Origin: Bacteroides sp. UBA1773
GTDB lineage: Bacteria > Bacteroidota > Bacteroidia > Bacteroidales > Bacteroidaceae
Assembly: GCA_002315285.1 (NCBI GenBank)
Contig: DCGR01000008.1
Span: 707 to 24,447 of the forward strand
DNA: 23,741 nucleotides
Reading direction: 5' to 3'
Shown piece by piece: positions 1-6,684 of the stretch. Numbering within the stretch: position 1 is the first letter of the stretch; every line of letters starts with the position of its first letter. The translations under genes and the position numbers were made by a program. Below the pieces are notes generated by a model. The model had not been told where the DNA came from. It did not search any database and saw nothing but the letters and a program-made list of their open reading frames with translations.

Positions 1-2
1 CA

Positions 3-86
3 CACAACGGTTTACGTGCTCCTTATGGGCGTACGCATGGCTTTCGGGCCGTGAGTGCGCCTTTTGTTCGCAGTTGCGCTGAATAA
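3..86 (+). CDS. 3' end of an upstream gene, possibly a FISUMP-like C-terminus (partial)
   Basis: This frame is open from the left edge of the window to a TAA at 84-86 and gives 27 residues ending in GFRAVSAPFVRSCAE. The Gly-Phe-Arg-Ala-Val pattern close to the C-terminus resembles the end of FISUMP/DUF1566-type domains, where a G-x-x-x-R-x-V strand is typical. The lipoprotein at 282-1748 ends in a comparable way (RGLILRLVATAQ). The start lies outside the window, so function cannot be assigned. An ATG-initiated alternative in another frame (from 55) merely runs into the small gene at 124. Confidence is modest because only the tail is visible. Confidence 0.4.
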   Translation, partial: HNGLRAPYGRTHGFRAVSAPFVRSCAE

Positions 87-123
87 CACCACACAAACAT
101 TTAACCAAACAATAAAACAAATC

Positions 124-270
124 ATGAAAGAAGAAACAAAAAAAAGAACTTACGTGAAGCCCGAGTTACAGGAGTATCATGTGCAGCCATTCAATGTGAT
201 TGCCACGAGTGATCCACTGGGAGATAGTACAGAACTGTATGGTGACGGTTCAACTGACGGCTGGTTTTAA
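124..270 (+). CDS. Small 48-residue protein with a YVKPE motif, function unknown
   Basis: The ATG at 124 follows an A-rich leader and gives a 48-residue protein starting MKEETKKRTYVKPELQEYHV. The frame is open back to 55, but that region overlaps the end of the upstream gene, so 124 is the natural start. It has a charged, basic N-terminus, a Tyr-x-x-Pro-Glu motif, a central IATSDP segment and an acidic, Gly/Ser/Asp-rich tail ending in Gly-Trp-Phe. No signal peptide or membrane segment is visible. Small proteins with a Y-x-x-P-E start and an I-A-x-S segment are common in Bacteroidales beside surface lipoproteins, but I know of no assigned function. It ends 11 nt before the lipoprotein gene and is probably co-transcribed with it. 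Confidence 0.6.
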   Translation: MKEETKKRTYVKPELQEYHVQPFNVIATSDPLGDSTELYGDGSTDGWF

Positions 271-281
271 CCCTTAAAAAG

Positions 282-1748
282 ATGACAACAATGAAGAAAT
301 GTCTTTACATGGCTGTGGCAGCGATAGCTGTGCTCAGCAGTTGCTCAGGCAACAACGATACCATCTTTGACGAGGGTGGCAAGCAGCAGAGTGAGGCCAA
401 GGTGTTCACCGCAACAATTGAGAGTGATGGGTTAACATCGCGTACCACAATAAATAGAGAAGCTGGAGACAACTACAATAAGGTTAGTTGGTGCGCTGGA
501 GATGAGATCAGCATCAATGGCGTGACCTATACAGCGACACCTAATGGAACTGATGCTTCGAAGGCAACGTTTGCAAAGAAAACGGCGGGTGATGCTGATC
601 CCACAGCTACCTACAAGGCATGCTATCCGGCGACGATGAGCAGCAATGGCACCACATTCTCCCTTCCTGCCACCTATACCTATGCTGCTGGCAAGTTCAA
701 TATGCCTATGTATGCCTATAATACAAGCAGCAAAGAACTCAGCTTCAAGAACCTCTGCGGCGTGCTGGCTATCACAGTGCCAACAACTCAGCTGTCAACA
801 GTTTCTACTGTTACCGTATCATCCGACCAGCAGCTGAATGGAGCTTTCACTGCAACAGAAGCTGGTGTGCTGACATTTGAGAGCAAGACACTTGAAGATG
901 CTGACAAGAAGATTACCCTTACCGTAGCCTCCGGTGGTTCAGGCAATGTATTCTACATTCCAGTGCCAGCAGGAAGTCACACGCTGGAAGTAGCCGTATC
1001 AGATGGTACAACAACCAAGAAAATGACAACATCAACTGCTGTTACAGTTGCACGAAACACGATTTACAACATAGTGTTTGCTGTGGTGACACCATTTCTC
1101 CCTGGCCTATTCACAGTCAACGGCTCAGGCAAGCAGGTACAGTTCACCAAGAGCAACCTCTACTGGAATGGCAGTGCCTTCAAGTTTGAGGCAAAGCAGA
1201 CTGACTATCAGACCACTTGGGATGCCAACCACGTAAGCCATCTCTTTTGGACCAAGTCAGCTGCCGCATCATACGCACAGAACTACGGTGACGGTACAAA
1301 TGCCACCAACGATGTACCATTCTTTGCAGAGAGCCAGGGCGGACTGACCGTTGAAGGCACCTCAGGCCTGTATGTCTTGACCATTGCAGAATGGAATTAT
1401 CTCCTCAACAGCCGTACCAATGCCACAAGCCTCAGAAAGCCCGAAGTGACGGTAGGTTCAGCTACCAAGTGCCTTATCATTGCCCCTGACGGCTTCACGA
1501 GCACGCTCCAGTCTTCCTACACGTTGGACGAAGTGAACACTCTTGGCCTTGTCTGCCTTCCTGCAGCAGGTGAACGCGCTGTTACCACCTTCAACTATTG
1601 TGGCAGCTACGGCTACTATTGGTCGGCTACGCCAAATTCCAGCGATATGACAAGCGCCAGATACCTGTTATTCGGTCAGAACATCTACGATGACTCCGAC
1701 TACCGCTACCGCGGCCTAATTCTGCGCCTTGTTGCCACGGCTCAGTGA
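282..1748 (+). CDS. Fimbrillin-like lipoprotein with FISUMP-like C-terminal domain
   Basis: A 488-residue predicted outer-surface lipoprotein. The N-terminus has a short basic, hydrophobic signal and a lipobox ending LSSC (Cys21). Residues about 35-265 form a Ser/Thr-rich beta domain resembling Bacteroidales fimbrillin/Mfa-like proteins (FTATIE, then a VSWCAGDEISINGV strand pair, then FYIPVPAGSHTLEV). From about residue 268 a second domain begins with the LFTVNGSGKQVQFTKSNLYW pattern familiar from Bacteroidales FISUMP-like modules. It ends in YYWSATPNSSD and RGLILRLVA, the usual W-S-A-T and G-x-x-x-R-L-V signature. An equally plausible start is the ATG at 291, which leaves a more typical signal beginning MKK. 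No catalytic motif is seen; the role is probably adhesive or structural. Base composition looks less GC-rich than the metabolic genes downstream. Confidence 0.75.
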   Translation: MTTMKKCLYMAVAAIAVLSSCSGNNDTIFDEGGKQQSEAKVFTATIESDGLTSRTTINREAGDNYNKVSWCAGDEISINGVTYTATPNGTDASKATFAKKTAGDADPTATYKACYPATMSSNGTTFSLPATYTYAAGKFNMPMYAYNTSSKELSFKNLCGVLAITVPTTQLSTVSTVTVSSDQQLNGAFTATEAGVLTFESKTLEDADKKITLTVASGGSGNVFYIPVPAGSHTLEVAVSDGTTTKKMTTSTAVTVARNTIYNIVFAVVTPFLPGLFTVNGSGKQVQFTKSNLYWNGSAFKFEAKQTDYQTTWDANHVSHLFWTKSAAASYAQNYGDGTNATNDVPFFAESQGGLTVEGTSGLYVLTIAEWNYLLNSRTNATSLRKPEVTVGSATKCLIIAPDGFTSTLQSSYTLDEVNTLGLVCLPAAGERAVTTFNYCGSYGYYWSATPNSSDMTSARYLLFGQNIYDDSDYRYRGLILRLVATAQ

Positions 1749-1934
1749 CTTTGTTTCCATTGAGCAAAAGCAAGAAGCAATGCCAAGTCTGAAAGAAATG
1801 TGGGCACACGAAGAGAAGGAGCGGATAAGCACTGTAGATGTGCGTGACGTGCATCTGACCAAGTTGGGACTTACGACTGGAGCGCATGACTCTTGAAACG
1901 CAGTGACACATTGCTGAAAGCAGGTCTTGACACA

Positions 1935-1982
1935 AAAGGCGAGAACTACTCCACAGATGGGTGGGGGATGGTTCTCGCCTTT
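1935..1982 (+). terminator. 12-bp perfect stem-loop, probable terminator of the upstream lipoprotein unit
   Basis: AAAGGCGAGAAC at 1935-1946 pairs perfectly with GTTCTCGCCTTT at 1971-1982 across a 24-nt G-rich loop. The 3' arm ends in TTT and is followed by CATTTT, so the U-tract is short and interrupted. It lies 186 nt past the stop of the fimbrillin-like gene. The stem is strong, but the long loop and imperfect T-run leave a regulatory or processing hairpin possible. The A-rich 5' edge could also let it act on the opposite strand. Confidence 0.55.
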
Positions 1983-2192
1983 CATTTTCCAATGGCTCTG
2001 CTGGCTATCGCTTGCGCGATTTCACCTTCTCGGATGGTCGTTACGCTCCACCGCAGGCACTACGGAAAAATCCGTCGGTTTTCAGTCGTAATGGAGCCCC
2101 ATGCCCCCCCAAAAAACAGCTGGACTTTCATCTCGAAAATCTTTCATGTTTTTTTTAACCGAACATTTCAAAACAGCTTCTAAAAAAACAAT

Positions 2193-2200
2193 TATCTTTG
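2193..2200 (+). promoter_or_regulatory. Bacteroidota -7 promoter element (TATCTTTG)
   Basis: TATCTTTG matches the Bacteroidota sigma-ABfr -7 consensus TAnnTTTG exactly and lies 18 nt before the ATG at 2219. No clean TTTG is present at the usual -33 spacing; the nearest is TTTC at 2166-2169. It argues against an upstream TTG start at 2198, which would fall inside the promoter. Confidence 0.6.
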
Positions 2201-2218
2201 CGGAAAAATAATTTTATC

Positions 2219-4129
2219 ATGATGAAACAATTCTCCATTTCGAAACAATCACGCTTCGCGCTCATGCTGGCCTTTCTGGCTGCCGGCATGGCTTCGTGCA
2301 ACAAGCCGTCGGCCGACGACATCGTACTCGACAACTCTCGCTTCCGCCTCGTCATTGGTGCCGATGCCACCGCCAAGTCGTTGGTGGTGAAGGAATCGGG
2401 CGAGGAAATGTTGCATGCGGGCGAGAGCCTGCCGCTGTTTACCGTCGCCCAGGAACGACCGTTCAACAACGAGGTGAAGCTTGAAATGCCCAACAGCCGC
2501 ACCATCTATCCCGCCAACCGCATCCGACGCGAGGGCAACTCGCTCGTTGTGGGTTTCCAGACCGCTGGCTACGAGGCCGTAATAGACATGGAGGAGGGCG
2601 ACGGATTCATCACCTTTGCACTGCGCGACTTCATCTGCGACCACGACCGCAACTACGAGGGTCTGGCCATGGACGTTCCTCCGGTGACCTCGATGCGCCT
2701 GCTACAGCTGCCCGTGAAGGAACGCGAGAACTTCGGAAGCTGGCTCAACGCCATGTGGGACAATCGGGCGGCTCTCTGCGTGGCTGGATGCGACCCCTAC
2801 GAGGAAATCTGGCATGAGGAGCGCAACGGCTTCCGTGTCATGCGTGCCGACCTCTACAGCTCCGTAAGGCTACGTGGAGGCAAGGCGGCCATCATAGCCG
2901 GTGCGGGCAAGGATGACTTCCTCGACGTGATGGACGGTTTTGAGAAGGCTCTCGGACTGCCACGTGGCGTGGAGAGCCGTCGGTCTCCGTTGCTCAACCG
3001 GTCGATAGCCTGGACCTCGGAGGCCACACCCGAGAACATCGACGAAATCATTGCGCTTGCAAAGAGAGCGGGACTGGAGATGATGCTGTTCTATTACCCA
3101 TGTTTCGTGAAGTCGAACGGCTACCGCTATCTGGGCGACTATGACCTCCGCCCGGAATACAAGAACGGATATGCCGACCTGAAAGCCATGATAGACAAGG
3201 TGAAGGCGGCAGGCATACACCCGGGTTTCCACACGTTGCAGACCCACATCGGAGTGCTGAGCCGCTATGTCACCCCCGTGCTCGACCATCGGCTGGGCAA
3301 GAAGATGCTGTTCACGCTGAAAAACGCCATCCCGGCACAGGGAGAGGTGGAAGAGATTGTGGTGGAGGAAAATCCCACCCAGGCTCCCATGTGGGACGGT
3401 TGCCGCGTGCTGGCGTTCGGAGGAGAGGCATTCACCTACGAGTCGGTCACGACGGAGCGTCCCTACACGTTCAAGGGGGTGAAACGCGGACATTACGACA
3501 CCCAAGCTTGCGCGCACGCCCGCGGAGAGGTGGGTGGAATACTCGATGTGAGCGAGTTTGGCGCCTCGACCATCTATCTTGACCAGAATTCCGACCTGCA
3601 GGACGAGGTGGCGGAGAAGATAGCACGCATCTACGACTGTGGCTTTGAATTCATGTACCTCGACGGATCGGAGGGTGTGGGTGCTCCCTGCGGCATCAAC
3701 GTGTCGTTGTCGCAATATAGGGTCATCTCGAAGTTGCGCTCCATGCCCCTCTTCACCGAAGGTGCCGCCAAGTCGCATTTCGGCTGGCACATGCAGGCTG
3801 GTGCCAATGCCTTCGACGTGTTCAAGCCGGAGGTGTTTGAGGAGATGATTGTGAAATTTCCATACGCAGAGGCTCCGCGTATGCAACAGAACATGACCCG
3901 CGTGGATTTCGGCTGGTGGCACATCTACCCCGGCACGACACCCGAGATGTGGGACTTTGCCGAGGAAAAGGCCGTGGAGTGTGGCTGCCCCGTGACGGTG
4001 CAGCTGAACGCTCATGACTTAGGGAGAAATGCCCATGCCGACGAGTTGCTCGACGTGCTGAAAAAGTGGGAGGACGTGAGAAGGGCTTCTTCCCAGCCCT
4101 CGTTGCCGACGGAAGGTGCGGGGCGCTGA
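2219..4129 (+). CDS. Lipoprotein with probable TIM-barrel glycosidase-like domain, family not recognised
   Basis: A 636-residue lipoprotein starting at one of two adjacent ATGs (2219 or 2222). A hydrophobic signal ends in the lipobox GMASC (Cys27), so the mature protein should be membrane-anchored outside the cytoplasm. Residues about 35-250 look like a beta-sandwich, as in N-terminal modules of large glycoside hydrolases. From about 265 the pattern suits an alpha/beta barrel: SIAWTSEATPENIDEIIALA, EMMLFYYP, GIHPGFHTLQTHIG, STIYLD and FEFMYLDGSEGVGAP. Asp482 and Glu485 in YLDGSEG are candidate catalytic acids, and aromatic residues cluster near FGWWHIYPG. I do not recognise a specific CAZy family, so the substrate is unknown. 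It converges on the CE15-like gene 5 nt downstream. A glycan-degrading role is inference from fold pattern and neighbours. Confidence 0.7.
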   Translation: MMKQFSISKQSRFALMLAFLAAGMASCNKPSADDIVLDNSRFRLVIGADATAKSLVVKESGEEMLHAGESLPLFTVAQERPFNNEVKLEMPNSRTIYPANRIRREGNSLVVGFQTAGYEAVIDMEEGDGFITFALRDFICDHDRNYEGLAMDVPPVTSMRLLQLPVKERENFGSWLNAMWDNRAALCVAGCDPYEEIWHEERNGFRVMRADLYSSVRLRGGKAAIIAGAGKDDFLDVMDGFEKALGLPRGVESRRSPLLNRSIAWTSEATPENIDEIIALAKRAGLEMMLFYYPCFVKSNGYRYLGDYDLRPEYKNGYADLKAMIDKVKAAGIHPGFHTLQTHIGVLSRYVTPVLDHRLGKKMLFTLKNAIPAQGEVEEIVVEENPTQAPMWDGCRVLAFGGEAFTYESVTTERPYTFKGVKRGHYDTQACAHARGEVGGILDVSEFGASTIYLDQNSDLQDEVAEKIARIYDCGFEFMYLDGSEGVGAPCGINVSLSQYRVISKLRSMPLFTEGAAKSHFGWHMQAGANAFDVFKPEVFEEMIVKFPYAEAPRMQQNMTRVDFGWWHIYPGTTPEMWDFAEEKAVECGCPVTVQLNAHDLGRNAHADELLDVLKKWEDVRRASSQPSLPTEGAGR

Positions 4130-4140
4130 AAGGCTCAGCG
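4124..4140. terminator. Small hairpin joining the ends of two convergent genes
   Basis: CGCTGA (4124-4129) and TCAGCG (4135-4140) form a 6-bp stem with a 5-nt loop. The TGA stop of the plus-strand gene lies in one arm and the TGA stop of the minus-strand gene lies in the other. There is no T-tract on either side, so it would be at most a weak bidirectional terminator. Confidence 0.35.
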
Positions 4141-5391
4141 GAAGTGGAGGTCGCAAAAGTCCATGAAGCGTTGCCAGTCGTAGTCGGTGACATCGTGGAT
4201 GCCGGCACGGATGTGATAGCCGGCATCGTGCATGATGGGCTGATGGAGCGATGGCATGACCTCGGTGTCCAACCCCCTGAGTCCGTAAAGCCGATACACG
4301 GGTTCGGCATACGAGGTGGCGAGAAACTCTCCTTTCTGGTCGGCTGGATGGTCGGCTTCAGCGCTGGCCACATACACATGGCGCGGTGCGATGAGGGCAA
4401 TGAGTTCGTGCTGGTCGAAAGGCATGGCATCTTCCTTGCCTGCATAGAAATCGTAGGCGGCACAGAACCACCAAGGGCGCACACTGGTGAGCAGCTCCAC
4501 CGTTTCGCCATAGCGACGCTTGGCAAGCGCGGCACCCGAGCATCCCGAACAGTTGCTGATGACCACGCGGAAGCGGGTGTCCTGCGCACCGGCCCAGAGG
4601 GCGGCTTTGCCTTGGCGCGAATGACCCATGAGGGCAATGCAGCGGGTGTCGGCCCAGTCTTGGGTGTAGAGATAATCGACCATGCGGCTTGAGCCCCATG
4701 CCCATGCGCCAATGGCCTCCCAGGCATCGGAACGGAGGGCGTGCTGCTGATAGTCGGGGAAGAGAGACAGGACGCTGTTGTCGAGCCAACGGGGGCCATC
4801 GAAATCGGGATAGATGTCGTGATAGGACATGGTGATGACGGCATAGCCACGGTCGATGATCTGTCCGAAGGGCCAACGGCTCATCTGACAGCCGCGTTGC
4901 CAGTCGGCATCGCCAGGCTTCTTCACCATCCGCACCCCAGCCGAATAGACAATGGTGGTGTCGGTGGTGGTGCTGTGATTGCCCTTGTAGTTGTAGCTCA
5001 CGAATACAGGCACCTTGCCCTTGCGCTGATTCGGCACGAGGGTCATGGCCATGGCCTCGTGACGGCGGCCGTTGCCACTGAAAAGAAACCGCACTTGCCT
5101 GAGCGTGGCCTTGCCGCCCAGGGCTTGCCTATTCTCGGAAACCACCTCATAGCGCACCGCAATGCTGTCGGGACGGGTTCGCCCATACTCTTGCGTGGCA
5201 AAGGTTGCGAGCAGTTCGGGACGGCGTTTCTGCTCCCACTCATCCACGGTGGTCACTTTGGTGCCATCGTAGCACGACAGCACATCGGGCAACACGAACT
5301 GAGGCACCTTGGACTCATCGTAGTTCAGATGGCGTTGGCCATAAGTCTGACAACAGACGGCAAGAGACAGGCAAAGCAAAAGTTTCTTCAT
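4135..5391 (-). CDS. CE15-like glucuronoyl esterase (alpha/beta hydrolase), secreted
   Basis: A 418-residue protein with a hydrophobic N-terminal signal (MKKLLLCLSLAVCC). The cysteines do not form a good lipobox, so type I cleavage near TYG is likelier. The alpha/beta-hydrolase body carries the bacterial CE15 nucleophile motif GHSRQGKAALWAGA with Ser258, followed by NCSGCSGAAL and RPWWFC. An acidic segment, ASAEADHPADQKGEF (343-356), follows. The catalytic His is probably His399 in GIHDVTDYDW. Known CE15 enzymes cleave esters between 4-O-methyl-glucuronic acid on xylan and lignin alcohols; some bacterial members act on related uronate esters. Histidine replaces the fungal cysteine in the GxSR motif, as is usual in bacteria. 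It is divergent from the operon at 5566 and has its own promoter element. Confident about family, not about substrate. Confidence 0.85.
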   Translation of the reverse strand: MKKLLLCLSLAVCCQTYGQRHLNYDESKVPQFVLPDVLSCYDGTKVTTVDEWEQKRRPELLATFATQEYGRTRPDSIAVRYEVVSENRQALGGKATLRQVRFLFSGNGRRHEAMAMTLVPNQRKGKVPVFVSYNYKGNHSTTTDTTIVYSAGVRMVKKPGDADWQRGCQMSRWPFGQIIDRGYAVITMSYHDIYPDFDGPRWLDNSVLSLFPDYQQHALRSDAWEAIGAWAWGSSRMVDYLYTQDWADTRCIALMGHSRQGKAALWAGAQDTRFRVVISNCSGCSGAALAKRRYGETVELLTSVRPWWFCAAYDFYAGKEDAMPFDQHELIALIAPRHVYVASAEADHPADQKGEFLATSYAEPVYRLYGLRGLDTEVMPSLHQPIMHDAGYHIRAGIHDVTDYDWQRFMDFCDLHFR

Positions 5392-5425
5392 GATGGTAGT
5401 GTGTTTGTGAGAAAAAATTCAGGCA

Positions 5426-5433
5426 CAAAGATA
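5426..5433 (-). promoter_or_regulatory. Bacteroidota -7 promoter element for the CE15-like gene
   Basis: Read on the minus strand this is TATCTTTG, an exact TAnnTTTG match, 34 nt upstream of the ATG at 5391. No clear -33 TTTG at 19-21 nt spacing is visible, so the assignment rests on the -7 box and its position. Confidence 0.5.
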
Positions 5434-5529
5434 GGACAAATGAAAGACGTTACGACCCGAATGGACAACTAAAAACGCGCAGATAGCTGAATTTATCAGA
5501 CTGACCGCAGCAAATTGAAATTAAAGTGT

Positions 5530-5537
5530 TATTTTTG
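5530..5537 (+). promoter_or_regulatory. Bacteroidota -7 promoter element for the nine-gene run
   Basis: TATTTTTG matches TAnnTTTG and lies 28 nt before the ATG at 5566. The 174-bp divergent region therefore carries one promoter-like element facing each way. A short inverted repeat, CTGA-ATTTA-TCAG (5487-5499), lies just upstream and is a weak operator candidate. No regulator gene is present in the window. Confidence 0.5.
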
Positions 5538-5565
5538 CAGTAAATTTTAAAATGAATGTGGATTT

Positions 5566-6669
5566 ATGAATCGAATCGTAGATGTTAATGCCCACATGCA
5601 CACACCTTACTCCTTCAGTGCCTTTGCCAATGTGCAGCAGGCTCTCGACATGGCAGCCCAGGAAGGGGTGAAAGTGGTAGGCATTAACGATTTTTATTCG
5701 TTAGACGGCTATCAGGAGTGGAGCGAAGAGTGTGCAAAACGTCAGTTGTATCCGTTGTTCAACATCGAGATGATTGCGCTCAACAGCGAGGATCAGGCCA
5801 AGGGACTGCGCGTAAACGACCCGAACAACCCCGGTCGCACGTACCTGAGCGGCAAGGGGCTTGCGTTTCCCGTGACGCTGAGTGGCAAGGAGGCGCAGCA
5901 GCTGGCCGACGTGAAAGCCGAGAGCAACGCGCAGGTGGCCAAGATGTGTGCCAGGCTGAACGACGTGCTGAACGACGTGAAAGCCGGTTTCAACCTCGAC
6001 TTCGCCGATGTGGCACGCAAACTCACCTGTGGCAGCATCCGTGAACGCCATTTGGCCAAGGCCCTTCGGCTGGCCGTGGGCGAACATTTTGAATCGGAGC
6101 AGGCACAACTCGACTTCTACGAGCGGCTGTGCAAGAAACCGCTGAAGTCGGCTTTGGACAATGTGGCAGCTGTGGAGAACGAGCTGCGCGGCAATCTGCT
6201 GAAGGCCGGTGGCGCGGCTTTCGTGCCTGAGGATGCGAAGGCTTTCCTGCCGATGGAGACCGTGCAACGCATCATGGAGGCCGCAGGCGGCATTCCCACC
6301 TACCCCTTCCTCGCCGACGATGCGAAAGGCAACTTCACCGATTTCGAGGCCGACCTGCAACAGTGTGCCGACACGCTGAAACGACGAGGCATCCACTCGG
6401 TGGAATTCATCACCACCCGCAACACCACCGCCGTGCTTGAAAGCTATGCAGGCTACTTGCAGGACGAGGGTTTCATCGTGACCTTCGGTTCGGAACACAA
6501 CACGCCTGCCCTCGAGCCCATCCGCTTGCGCACACGCGACAACGACACGCTTTCGGAGAAGCTGCGCGCCATTAACTTCCATGGTGCCTGCCAGGTGGCA
6601 GCACACCAGGCTGGCAAACAAACGGCCGAGGAGGGTGCCGAGACAATCTACAAAAGCATAGGAATCTAA
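5566..6669 (+). CDS. PHP-domain metal-dependent phosphoesterase-like protein
   Basis: A 367-residue cytoplasmic protein with no signal peptide. The N-terminus carries the PHP motif I pair His10-Met-His12 (NAHMHTPYSFSAF). Motif II is GINDFYSLDGY with Asp42 followed by Phe43, where many PHP proteins have His. Glu68 in LFNIEM fits motif III, and His311 in FGSEHNTP looks like a late metal ligand. A helical insert of roughly 200 residues separates the early motifs from the late ones. PHP domains usually bind two or three metal ions and hydrolyse phosphoesters; the substrate here is unknown. It is the first gene of the run, 15 nt before the aldolase-SDR gene, which suggests a role on a phosphorylated intermediate or side product. 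An upstream ATG at 5552 is out of frame, supporting 5566 as the start. Confidence 0.75.
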   Translation: MNRIVDVNAHMHTPYSFSAFANVQQALDMAAQEGVKVVGINDFYSLDGYQEWSEECAKRQLYPLFNIEMIALNSEDQAKGLRVNDPNNPGRTYLSGKGLAFPVTLSGKEAQQLADVKAESNAQVAKMCARLNDVLNDVKAGFNLDFADVARKLTCGSIRERHLAKALRLAVGEHFESEQAQLDFYERLCKKPLKSALDNVAAVENELRGNLLKAGGAAFVPEDAKAFLPMETVQRIMEAAGGIPTYPFLADDAKGNFTDFEADLQQCADTLKRRGIHSVEFITTRNTTAVLESYAGYLQDEGFIVTFGSEHNTPALEPIRLRTRDNDTLSEKLRAINFHGACQVAAHQAGKQTAEEGAETIYKSIGI

Positions 6670-6684
6670 AAAAACACAAGAAAC

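Larger units (their letters stand above)
1749..2218. other. 470-nt intergenic region without a convincing gene
   Basis: Several short frames cross this stretch, but none has a recognisable domain. It holds a long perfect hairpin (1935-1982), a small inverted repeat ACGGA-AAAA-TCCGT at 2062-2075, a run of seven C then six A (2104-2116), a run of eight T (2149-2156) and a promoter element at 2193-2200 for the next gene. It most likely combines the transcript end of the fimbrillin-like gene with the promoter of the downstream lipoprotein gene. Confidence 0.6.

Noticed and set aside
1780..1896. A 38-residue frame, MPSLKEMWAHEEKERIS and onward, just after the fimbrillin-like gene
   Set aside because: No recognisable domain and no promoter. 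The frame runs back into the upstream gene's 3' end, so it may be chance or a remnant; not enough support to call it a gene.
2104..2116. C7-A6 homopolymer tract as a phase-variation switch
   Set aside because: It lies in non-coding sequence about 80 nt upstream of the promoter element, with no frame to shift.
2198..2218. Alternative TTG start adding seven residues to the TIM-barrel lipoprotein
   Set aside because: It overlaps the TATCTTTG promoter element, and the signal peptide is already complete from the ATG at 2219.
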